From MGBC102946 sp022793145 (lineage in GTDB: Bacteria; Bacillota_I; Bacilli_A; RF39; UBA660), in NCBI GenBank assembly GCA_947426265.1, contig CANEDJ010000040.1, positions 1 through 12,930 on the forward strand: DNA of 12,930 bases, read 5' to 3'. Positions 7,117 through 12,930 of the stretch are shown piece after piece (positions within the stretch are counted from its first letter, which is position 1; the number at the start of each line of letters is the position of its first letter). The position numbers and the translations under genes are program-made. Under the pieces are notes generated by a model. The model made no database searches. It was not told the DNA's origin and saw only the letters and a program-made list of their open reading frames with translations.

Positions 7117-8622
7117 ATGAAAAGAAGTCAAGTTTTAATTATATTATTTTTATTTCTAGTAATGTTTTTATTTAATATTAATAAATATGTTTCTAGCAGT
7201 GTTATATTTTATTTGATTGTAAATGGAATTTCTATTTTAACAGCATTTGGAATTATGTTTGGAAATAAAAAGATTGAATCTAAAATAGCTTGGGCGATAT
7301 TGGTATTGTTTGTACCTATAGTAGGAGTTTTATTTTATATCATATTAGGAATTGAATATAATCGATTTAAAAAATTTGATCCTAAAGTAGATGTAGATAA
7401 GGTGATTTCTAGAGTTTTGCAAGAGGATATTGAAGATACAAAAAAGTTTGAGGAAAGGATAGGAGAATGGAATAAATTAGTTCGTTATATCCAAAATGTA
7501 GGTGATTTTCCACTTCATTTAAATACGAAATCTAAAGTATTAACCAATGGTCCAGAGAAGTTTGATTGTTTAAAAGAAGAGTTGAGGAGAGCCAAACAAT
7601 TTATTCATTTAGAATATTTCATACTAAAAGAGGGCAATTTATTAAACGAAATTACGGAAATTTTAAAAGAAAAAGCTGCCGAGGGGGTTTCTATAAAACT
7701 TTTATATGATGATTTTGGTTGTGTTGATTTGTCACATCACTATCTTCAGGAATTACATAAAGCGGGAATTAAAACAGCTTGTTTTAATAAGATTGACTTT
7801 AGACTTTTTAGACCAAGCGTCAATTATCGAAATCATCGAAAAATTGTTGTTATTGATAATAAGGTCGCTTTTACAGGGGGCATCAATATTGGTGATGAAT
7901 ATGTTCACAAAGATTCATATTATGGTTTTTGGAGAGATACTCATATTATGGTTGAGGGAAATGCAGCAAGAGAATTAAATGCAATTTTCATTAAGGATTG
8001 GTATCATACAACAAGTGAGTTGCTATTAGATCCAGAATATACAGAATATCATCCTATTAAAAATAAACATAGTGCATATCAAATATTAGCAGATGGTCCT
8101 GATACCAAAATGGAGCTAATTAAAGATTGCTTTTTTAAGATGATCATGTTAGCTAAAAAAAGAATTTGGTTAACAACTCCTTATTTGATTCCTAACTCAG
8201 AATTAATCATGGCTCTTCGTGTAGCTGCAATGTCAGGAATTGACGTTCGCATATTGGTTCCAGGAAAGCATGATAAAGGGAAAAAAATGGTTTATCGTGC
8301 AACAGAAGCTTATTTTAGTGAATTATTAGAAGCTGGCGTAAAAATATATACATATAGTAATTTATTTATGCATAGTAAAGTTTTGATTATTGATGATGAA
8401 GTTGCTAGTATAGGAACTGTGAATTTTGATTATCGTAGTTTTGGATTACATTTTGAAGATACTGTTATCTTGTATGAAGATCCAAGTATAAAAAAATTAA
8501 TAAAAGATTTTGAGGATGATTTACTAGTTAGCAAGTGTGTTATATTAGAAGAATGGAAAAAGAGAAGATATGGTCGAAAAATGATTGAATCATTGATGAG
8601 GATTTTCTCTCCACTTTTATAA
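7117..8622 (+). CDS. cls: Cardiolipin synthase (phospholipase D superfamily)
   Basis: The membrane enzyme makes cardiolipin from two phosphatidylglycerol molecules. The 501-residue length is typical of bacterial ClsA-type enzymes. Hydrophobic segments lie at about 5-21, 28-48 and 58-77; the last one (AWAILVLFVPIVGVLFYIIL) is the usual PLDc_N membrane segment. Two HKD motifs give the catalytic pair: HRKIVVID with His240, Lys242 and Asp247, followed by GGINIGDEY, and HSKVLIID with His419, Lys421 and Asp426, followed by GTVNFDYRS. The start is supported by GAAGGTG at five bases. A small frameshifted gene follows 19 bases downstream with no terminator between, so the two were probably co-transcribed. 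Confidence 0.95.
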   Translation: MKRSQVLIILFLFLVMFLFNINKYVSSSVIFYLIVNGISILTAFGIMFGNKKIESKIAWAILVLFVPIVGVLFYIILGIEYNRFKKFDPKVDVDKVISRVLQEDIEDTKKFEERIGEWNKLVRYIQNVGDFPLHLNTKSKVLTNGPEKFDCLKEELRRAKQFIHLEYFILKEGNLLNEITEILKEKAAEGVSIKLLYDDFGCVDLSHHYLQELHKAGIKTACFNKIDFRLFRPSVNYRNHRKIVVIDNKVAFTGGINIGDEYVHKDSYYGFWRDTHIMVEGNAARELNAIFIKDWYHTTSELLLDPEYTEYHPIKNKHSAYQILADGPDTKMELIKDCFFKMIMLAKKRIWLTTPYLIPNSELIMALRVAAMSGIDVRILVPGKHDKGKKMVYRATEAYFSELLEAGVKIYTYSNLFMHSKVLIIDDEVASIGTVNFDYRSFGLHFEDTVILYEDPSIKKLIKDFEDDLLVSKCVILEEWKKRRYGRKMIESLMRIFSPLL

Positions 8623-8641
8623 ATATATTGGAGAATATTGT

Positions 8642-8876
8642 ATGATTAAGGTAAAGACAAAATATAATGAGGAAGTAAGTAACAGCTTTTTATAAATTCC
8701 AGTTTTATCATAATAAACAAAGAAAAAATATAACACTAGTAGCAATCTTTTGTATTGTTTGTGGGAGTATTAATTTTTTTCTTTATTTAAATGTAAAAAA
8801 TGCTTTAGTGGTAAAAAAAGAAGAACATAGTTTAGAGATTGCTACGCTATTACAGAAAAATGTACAAAAAAAGTAA
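8642..8876 (+). pseudogene. Small membrane protein gene with a one-base frameshift (possibly YcxB-like N-terminus)
   Basis: GGAGA (8630-8634) and ATG at 8642 open a frame MIKVKTKYNEEVSNSFL that stops at 8693-8695. Within the T-run 8687-8691, removing one T would join it to a second frame that runs to the TAA at 8874-8876. That frame reads FYKFQFYHNKQRKN, then a membrane segment ITLVAIFCIVCGSINFFLYL, then a charged tail ending NVQKK. The joined product would be about 77 residues. The second frame has no start codon of its own near its beginning, which supports a single broken gene. The start (charged strand, then a YKFQxYH-like helix, then a membrane segment) is reminiscent of YcxB-like proteins, but too short to be sure. 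It could be a real frameshift mutation, an assembly or sequencing error in a homopolymer, or a frameshifted translation product. Confidence 0.5.
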
Positions 8877-8896
8877 TTCAAAAAAATTGAATTGCT
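8872..8896 (+). repeat. 25-bp direct repeat, left copy (duplicated terminator hairpin)
   Basis: It has arms AGTAATTCAA and TTGAATTGCT around five A (10 pairs with one wobble) and is identical to 9088-9112. It is preceded by an A-run, so on the minus strand it reads hairpin plus seven T, a terminator for clpP-side transcription. It contains the stop codon of the small gene. Confidence 0.9.
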
Positions 8897-9087
8897 CAGA
8901 GCGTTGACAAACTACCTATTTTGAAAAATTTAACTTTTTAATAAATTCAAAGTGGGTAAAAAGGTCTAAATAAGAGCAAATATTAGGCACCTAATCCCTA
9001 AATTTGTTCCTTTTTTATGCTTTGATGTGGGAAATATAAAAGGCTGTGACAAAGCCGATTTGAAAAATCGACTTTGTCAACAGCCTG
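8897..9087. mobile_element. 191-bp MITE-like element with imperfect terminal inverted repeats
   Basis: The left end is CAGAGCGTTGACAAACT and the right end, read on the minus strand, is CAGGCTGTTGACAAAGT; 13 of 17 positions match. Exact 25-bp direct repeats flank it on both sides. The right end carries a long subterminal hairpin (9041-9086): AGGCTGTGACAAAG pairs with CTTTGTCAACAGCCT with a bulge, topped by CGATTT/AAATCG. No frame inside looks like a transposase, so it would need one acting in trans. A degenerate remnant of a larger IS is the alternative. The long flanking repeat is unlike most DDE families; IS1182-type elements are, from memory, known for long variable repeats and palindromic targets, so that family is my first suspicion. 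Confidence 0.7.
9041..9086. repeat. Long imperfect hairpin at the right end of the MITE-like element
   Basis: The outer stem is AGGCTGT-GACAAAG with CTTTGTC-A-ACAGCCT; the inner stem is CGATTT/AAATCG with loop GAA. On the minus strand it is followed by TTTT, so it could also stop transcription entering the element. Confidence 0.8.
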
Positions 9088-9118
9088 AGTAATTCAAAAA
9101 AATTGAATTGCTTTTTTC
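9088..9118 (+). terminator. 25-bp direct repeat, right copy, acting as plus-strand terminator
   Basis: It is identical to 8872-8896, but here TTGAATTGCT runs into TTTTTT, giving a plus-strand Rho-independent terminator for the cls/small-gene unit. The stretch from here to the end of clpP (9119-9194) shows only weak AT-rich hairpins that I would not call. Confidence 0.8.
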
Positions 9119-9194
9119 TTGGTGAAAATTTTTCAATTATTAAAATTTATTTCCATTATATGAAAATTTTTTTATCCAATTCATGATGAAAAAA

Positions 9195-9776
9195 TTATTT
9201 TTCTTTTTCTAAAATTTTATCAATAATACCATAATCTAGTGCTTCTTTAGCAGATAAAAAGTAATCTCTTTCTGTATCTTTTTCAACTGTTTCTAAATCT
9301 TTACCTGTATTTTTAGATAGAATATCATTTAATTTTTCTCTTAACTTTAAAATGCGTTCAGCAGCAATTTTAATTTCTGTTGCTTGTCCTTGAGCTCCGC
9401 CTAAAGGTTGATGGATCATTACTTCACTATTTGGTAAACAGTAACGTTTTCCTTTTGCACCACTAGAAAGTAAGAAAGCTGCCATACTTGCACTCATTCC
9501 AAGACAAATAGTAGAAACATCACTTTCAATAAAATTCATGGTATCATAAATGGCCATACCAGCTGTAACACTTCCTCCAGGAGAATTGATATAAATACTA
9601 ATGTCGTTATGATTTAAGGAATCTAAATATAATAATTCTGCTACTACTGCATTAGCGCTATCATCATCGATTTCCCCACTAAGAACAATAATACGATCTT
9701 TTAATAATCTAGAATAAATGTCATAAACTCTTTCGCCATTACTACTTCTTTCTACTACAGTAGGTATTAATCCCAT
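9195..9776 (-). CDS. clpP: ATP-dependent Clp protease proteolytic subunit ClpP
   Basis: It forms the tetradecameric serine-protease chamber that works with ClpX/ClpC ATPases in the cytoplasm to degrade unfolded or tagged proteins. It has 193 residues, the normal length, beginning MGLIPTVVE. The catalytic triad is visible as Ser97 in GMSASMAA, His122 in MIHQPLGG and Asp171 in ERDYF. SPGGSVTAG forms the oxyanion-side loop. The start at 9776 is chosen over an ATG 39 bases upstream because a near-perfect GAGGAGG lies just before it. The gene runs opposite to its neighbours: it converges on the cls unit and diverges from the nucleoside kinase. I see no CtsR-type (GGTCAAA) tandem operator upstream. 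Confidence 0.97.
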   Translation of the reverse strand: MGLIPTVVERSSNGERVYDIYSRLLKDRIIVLSGEIDDDSANAVVAELLYLDSLNHNDISIYINSPGGSVTAGMAIYDTMNFIESDVSTICLGMSASMAAFLLSSGAKGKRYCLPNSEVMIHQPLGGAQGQATEIKIAAERILKLREKLNDILSKNTGKDLETVEKDTERDYFLSAKEALDYGIIDKILEKEK

Positions 9777-9795
9777 AAAATTCCTCCTCTTTAAT

Positions 9796-9826
9796 ATTGT
9801 AAACTTTAAAAACATAAAATATACAA
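9796..9826 (-). promoter_or_regulatory. Possible clpP promoter
   Basis: On the minus strand TACAAT (9801-9796) could be the -10 and TTGTAT (9826-9821) the -35, with a long 19-base spacer. The transcript would begin about at the Shine-Dalgarno site, as at other genes in the window. Confidence 0.3.
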
Positions 9827-9834
9827 TAAAAGAT

Positions 9835-9863
9835 GTGACAAAATATCTATTTTTTGGTAAAAT
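9835..9863 (+). promoter_or_regulatory. Promoter of the nucleoside kinase-gap operon
   Basis: GTGACA (9835-9840), exactly 17 bases, then TAAAAT (9858-9863) with an extended TGG just upstream. AGAGGG (9878-9883) is the ribosome binding site for the ATG at 9889. Confidence 0.68.
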
Positions 9864-9888
9864 GGAAATATAGAATAAGAGGGATAGG

Positions 9889-11547
9889 ATGGAAAAAGTG
9901 ATTAAGGTTAATTATCAAAATAAAGAGATCAAAGAATTTATTAATGAGACAACATTATTGGAAATTAGTGAAAGCTTTAAAAAATATTATAATTATCCAA
10001 TATTGATTGCAAATGTAAATAATGATTTGGTTGAATTGAGTGAAAAAGTAACAGGAAAATGCAAGGTTGATTTTTATGATCGCAGTAGTCTAGTTGGAAG
10101 AGCTGTTTATGAAAGAAGTGCTTGTTTTATGTTGATTGTAGCAACAAGAAAAGTACTTGGAGAAACAGCAGAATTATATGTAGAACATTCTATGGATAAT
10201 GGTATTTTCTGTAGAGTGAAGGGTGTCGAATTTGATAAGCCTGTTATGAGAAAAATTGAAGAAACAATGAGAGAACTATCAAAACAAGATCTTCATTTTT
10301 CCAAAGTCTCTGTTGCTCGGATTGATGCCATTAACTATTTCAAAAAGAAACATCAATTGGATAAAGTTAGAGTATTAAAATATATTAGTAATACTTATGT
10401 GAACTTATATCGTTTGGATGATGTTTATGACTATTTCTTTGGTGAAATGGCTTATAGTACTGGTCAAATTGATGAGTTTAAGTTAACATTCATTAAAGAT
10501 AATGGCTTTATTTTGAGTTTGCCAACAATTGCGAATCCAGAATGTACATTAGACTATGTACACCATTCTATGGTTTTCAATAGCTTTTTAAAATATACAG
10601 AGTGGGGAAATACTGTTGGAATTAGTGATGCAGCAGATTTAAATGAAATCGTTTCAAAAGGAAATTATAATGAAGTAATACGTCTTTCTGAAGCATATTA
10701 TGAAAGTCAACTTACTAGAATTGCTGATAAAATCTATGATGATAGAAAGAATATTAAAATGGTATTATTGGCTGGTCCATCTTCAAGCGGAAAAACAACA
10801 ACTGCTAAAAAGTTATGCGTTTATTTACAAAGCAAGGGATTTAAAACACATACGATTTCAATTGATGATTATTTCTTATCGCGAGAAGATACTCCAAAAA
10901 ATGAATTTGGAGAATATGATTTTGAATCGATTCGTGCAATTGATACCAATTTATTCAATAAACATTTAACAAAATTATTGGCAGGAGAAAAAGTTTTATT
11001 ACCAGAATACAATTTTATCACTGGAAAAAAAGAATTCCATCGAAATTATTTACAGTTAGGAGAAAATGATATTATTGTAATAGAAGGATTACATGCTTTA
11101 AATGATGAGCTTACCATGGCAATTGATAGAAGAAATAAGTACAAAATATTCATTAGTCCACTTACACAACTAAATGTAGATCACCATAATAGAATTCATA
11201 CTAGTGATACTAGAAAATTAAGAAGGATCATTCGTGATAACAAATATCGTGGCTATAGTGCATCAGCAACATTAAAAATGTGGAGGAACATTAGTGATGG
11301 AGAATTTAAGTGGATTTATCCATTCCAAGATGATACAGATTCTATTATCAATTCCGCACTTGTTTATGAATTAGGTGTTTTAAAGACTTATGCAGAACCA
11401 TTATTATTTTCAGTTGAAGAAACTGATGATATGTATCCAGAAGCAATTCGTTTAATTAATTTCTTGCGAAACTTTTTACCTATTCCTAGTGATGAAGTAC
11501 CAAAAGATTCTGTTCTTCGTGAATTTATAGGAGGAAGCGGATTTTAA
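9889..11547 (+). CDS. Uridine kinase-like protein fused to a ThrRS-like N-terminal region
   Basis: The 552-residue protein has a C-terminal phosphoribulokinase/uridine kinase domain (about 290-500). Its Walker A motif is GPSSSGKTT (296-304), followed by SIDDYFLSRED and VIEGLHALN, all typical of Udk. The N-terminal half looks like the TGS plus second additional domain of threonyl-tRNA synthetase: LGETAELYVEHSMDNGIF followed by KIEETMRELSKQDLHFSKVS, which parallels the ThrRS pattern of GFYYDF, IE..M...I..D. The same architecture is known in Bacillota, where it is annotated as nucleoside kinase or uridine kinase. It probably phosphorylates uridine/cytidine or a related nucleoside; the role of the ThrRS-like part is unknown. 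It is first in a likely operon with the 73-residue protein and gap. Confidence 0.85.
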   Translation: MEKVIKVNYQNKEIKEFINETTLLEISESFKKYYNYPILIANVNNDLVELSEKVTGKCKVDFYDRSSLVGRAVYERSACFMLIVATRKVLGETAELYVEHSMDNGIFCRVKGVEFDKPVMRKIEETMRELSKQDLHFSKVSVARIDAINYFKKKHQLDKVRVLKYISNTYVNLYRLDDVYDYFFGEMAYSTGQIDEFKLTFIKDNGFILSLPTIANPECTLDYVHHSMVFNSFLKYTEWGNTVGISDAADLNEIVSKGNYNEVIRLSEAYYESQLTRIADKIYDDRKNIKMVLLAGPSSSGKTTTAKKLCVYLQSKGFKTHTISIDDYFLSREDTPKNEFGEYDFESIRAIDTNLFNKHLTKLLAGEKVLLPEYNFITGKKEFHRNYLQLGENDIIVIEGLHALNDELTMAIDRRNKYKIFISPLTQLNVDHHNRIHTSDTRKLRRIIRDNKYRGYSASATLKMWRNISDGEFKWIYPFQDDTDSIINSALVYELGVLKTYAEPLLFSVEETDDMYPEAIRLINFLRNFLPIPSDEVPKDSVLREFIGGSGF

Positions 11548-11555
11548 AGAACATT

Positions 11556-11777
11556 ATGGAAAAGGCAGTAAGAGAAGCGTTATCTTTATTATTAGAAGAT
11601 TGGCTAGAAGAACCAAGAGGAAAAACATTTGAATTAGTAACTGAAGATGTAAATTCAACAAAAAGTATTTTTTGTACTTGTTTAGATGCACATGCGATTC
11701 AGTATAAATTATTAGAAGATAGACTCATTATTGGAAATAAGAAAATTTATTTTTATAAGAAAATAGTAGAGTATTAA
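11556..11777 (+). CDS. Small protein of unknown function
   Basis: The 73-residue frame lies eight bases after the kinase gene and 19 bases before gap, all in one direction with no terminator, so it is probably co-transcribed. It starts MEKAVREALSLLLEDWLEEP (a likely helix) and ends in a beta-rich basic stretch, LIIGNKKIYFYKKIVEY, with two close Cys (FCTC). I do not recognise the family. The ATG lacks a well-placed Shine-Dalgarno site: an AGGAGG lies about 20 bases upstream inside the kinase gene, so translation may depend on coupling. Amino-acid composition looks like a real cytosolic protein. Confidence 0.6.
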   Translation: MEKAVREALSLLLEDWLEEPRGKTFELVTEDVNSTKSIFCTCLDAHAIQYKLLEDRLIIGNKKIYFYKKIVEY

Positions 11778-11796
11778 GAGTGAAAGGAATGATAGA

Positions 11797-12798
11797 ATGA
11801 TTAAAGTAGCAATTAATGGATTTGGAAGAATAGGAAGATTAGTATTTCGATTGATGGAGGAAGATCCAACTTTTGAAGTTGTAGCAATTAATGATTTAAC
11901 AGATGCAGAACAATTAGCGTATCTTTTAAAATATGATACCAATCATAGAAAATATAGAGAAAACGAAATCAGTTTTGAAGGAAATGATATCGTTGTTGGG
12001 GGAAGACATATTAAGGTATATGCAGAAATGGATCCAAATAATTTACCTTGGGGAGATTTAGGAATTGATGTTGTATATGAATGTACTGGAAAATTTACAG
12101 ATAAAGAAAAAGCAATGGCTCATGTAAATGCTGGTGCGAAAAAAGTAATTATTTCAGCTCCAGCGAAAGGAGATTTAAAAACAGTTGTTTATAATGTAAA
12201 TGCAAATGTTCTAGATGGCAGTGAAGAAGTGATTAGTGCTGCTAGTTGTACAACTAATTGTTTGGCGCCTGTACTAAATGTGTTAGATAAATATTTTGGA
12301 ATTGAAAAAGGGTATATGACAACTGTTCATGCTTATACAAATGACCAAGCAATTTTAGATGTGGCCCATAAAAAAGGTATTAAAGCAAGACGTGGAAGAG
12401 CTGCAGCGGCAAATATGGTTCCAACTTCAACTGGTGCTGCATCTGCAGTAGGACTAGTTTTACCTCAGTTACAAGGAAGGTTGGATGGAAGTGCAATAAG
12501 AGTTCCAACTTCAACAGGTTCCATGATAGATTTAACACTAGAACTAAAACAAAATACAACAGTAGAAGCAATTAATCGTGCTTTTAAAGAAAATGCGAAT
12601 GAAACTTTGGGATATACAGAGGATCCAATTGTATCAAGTGATATTATTGGTGATACTCATGGTGGAATGGTTGATGGACTACTAACAGATATATTAGAAG
12701 TTGATGGAAAGCAATTAGTAAAAGTAATTGCTTGGTATGATAATGAAATGAGCTATAGTGCTCAAATGGTTAGAACCGCAAAGGCTTTAATGAAATAA
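11797..12798 (+). CDS. gap: Glyceraldehyde-3-phosphate dehydrogenase (type I)
   Basis: It oxidises and phosphorylates glyceraldehyde-3-phosphate to 1,3-bisphosphoglycerate in glycolysis. The 333 residues match the family. The N-terminus has the Rossmann motif NGFGRIGR and INDLT, whose Asp is typical of NAD specificity. The active site is SCTTNC with catalytic Cys151, and His178 in TVHAYTNDQ. RRGRAAAANMVPTSTGAA and WYDNEMSYSAQMV near the C-terminus are characteristic. The ribosome binding site AAAGGA is eight bases upstream. Being the last gene behind a nucleoside kinase rather than beside pgk/tpi is a different arrangement from Bacillus. A strong terminator follows. Confidence 0.97.
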   Translation: MIKVAINGFGRIGRLVFRLMEEDPTFEVVAINDLTDAEQLAYLLKYDTNHRKYRENEISFEGNDIVVGGRHIKVYAEMDPNNLPWGDLGIDVVYECTGKFTDKEKAMAHVNAGAKKVIISAPAKGDLKTVVYNVNANVLDGSEEVISAASCTTNCLAPVLNVLDKYFGIEKGYMTTVHAYTNDQAILDVAHKKGIKARRGRAAAANMVPTSTGAASAVGLVLPQLQGRLDGSAIRVPTSTGSMIDLTLELKQNTTVEAINRAFKENANETLGYTEDPIVSSDIIGDTHGGMVDGLLTDILEVDGKQLVKVIAWYDNEMSYSAQMVRTAKALMK

Positions 12799-12805
12799 AC
12801 AATAG

Positions 12806-12838
12806 ACCTCGTTTTTATTAAAAAAGCGAGGTTTTTTA
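12806..12838 (+). terminator. Rho-independent terminator of gap
   Basis: ACCTCG (12806-12811) pairs with CGAGGT (12827-12832), extended inside by TTTTT/AAAAA, followed by a T-run. It is the most GC-rich hairpin in the window. Confidence 0.92.
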
Positions 12839-12855
12839 TATGTAATAATCTAAAA

Positions 12856-12877
12856 AACTATACTTATAAGTATAGTT
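12856..12877. repeat. Perfect 22-bp palindrome next to a putative element end
   Basis: AACTATACTTA is followed directly by its exact reverse complement. An A-run lies on its left, so on the minus strand it reads hairpin plus six T: a plausible terminator for a minus-strand gene beyond the window. Confidence 0.8.
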
Positions 12878-12930
12878 CAGACTGTTGACAAATAATTTTT
12901 TGTGAACAGTCTTTTAAAATTATAAATGTT
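12878..12930. mobile_element. End of a second element related to the 191-bp element (cut by window edge)
   Basis: It starts CAGACTGTTGACAAAT directly after the palindrome and matches the hairpin-bearing end of the first element (CAGGCTGTTGACAAAG) at 14 of 16 positions. As in that element, the end folds on itself: AGACTGTTGACAAA (12879-12892) pairs with TTTGTGAACAGTCT (12898-12911) with one mismatch, followed by TTTT. The remainder lies outside the window, so it cannot be said whether it is an IS or another MITE. Confidence 0.55.

Noticed and set aside
8897..9087. Transposase gene remnant inside the 191-bp element
   Set aside because: The frames are short and none carries a recognisable transposase motif.
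9777..9834. CtsR or CIRCE heat-shock operator upstream of clpP
   Set aside because: No tandem GGTCAAA heptads and no TTAGCACTC-type inverted repeat are present.
10700..10969. Plus-strand frame of 89 codons inside the nucleoside kinase gene
   Set aside because: It lies in another frame across the Walker A region of a clear gene, with no ribosome binding site of note.
1..12930. tRNA, rRNA, CRISPR array or riboswitch
   Set aside because: No cloverleaf-like segments with GGTTCRA arms, no rRNA-like GC-richer block, no regularly spaced repeats and no long structured leader were seen; leaders here are mostly under 35 bases.

Overview
The window is a very AT-rich piece of a low-GC Gram-positive (Bacillota, Bacilli-like) chromosome that uses the standard code: tryptophans are TGG, and the long genes have no internal TGA. 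Genes are tightly packed, with strong Shine-Dalgarno sites, very short 5' leaders and terminators that often contain the stop codon of the preceding gene. A spoVID-like gene overlapping a ysxE-like gene points to a spore-forming ancestry. The pilin-type proteins with a GFTLxE leader and the gene content would suit an uncultured gut Bacilli lineage near RF39/Erysipelotrichia, but that placement is inference.

Layout. 1-240: fragment of an Rpn/PD-(D/E)XK transposase-like gene and a terminator. 278-1865: two overlapping spore-coat genes (SpoVID-like LysM protein, YsxE-like degenerate kinase), with a possible small membrane-protein gene converging on them (1830-2012, minus). 2114-4162: an unusual 682-residue prepilin whose N-terminal pilin helix is joined to a large ectodomain with a duplicated, probably sugar-binding-like module. 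4243-5076: mutM (DNA repair). 5196-6626: pyk (glycolysis). 6675-7058: a second, normal-sized prepilin. 7117-8622: cardiolipin synthase, followed by a small frameshifted membrane-protein gene (8642-8876). 8872-9112: a 191-bp MITE-like element inserted in a bidirectional terminator, with the 25-bp terminator hairpin duplicated on both sides. 9195-9776 (minus): clpP. 9889-12798: a probable operon of a ThrRS-like/uridine-kinase fusion protein, an unrecognised 73-residue protein and gap (glycolytic GAPDH). 12806-12930: gap terminator, then a perfect 22-bp palindrome abutting what looks like the end of a second element of the same family, cut by the window edge.

How they fit together. Most genes are housekeeping: glycolysis (pyk, gap), membrane lipid (cls), proteolysis (clpP), repair (mutM), nucleoside kinase. 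The accessory content is the surface/pilin pair, the spore-coat pair and the terminator-targeting elements. The most unusual signals are (i) the element family that sits against hairpin palindromes and duplicates one of them, (ii) the pilin-adhesin fusion, and (iii) promoters whose -35 box lies inside the upstream gene's terminator hairpin at three separate junctions.
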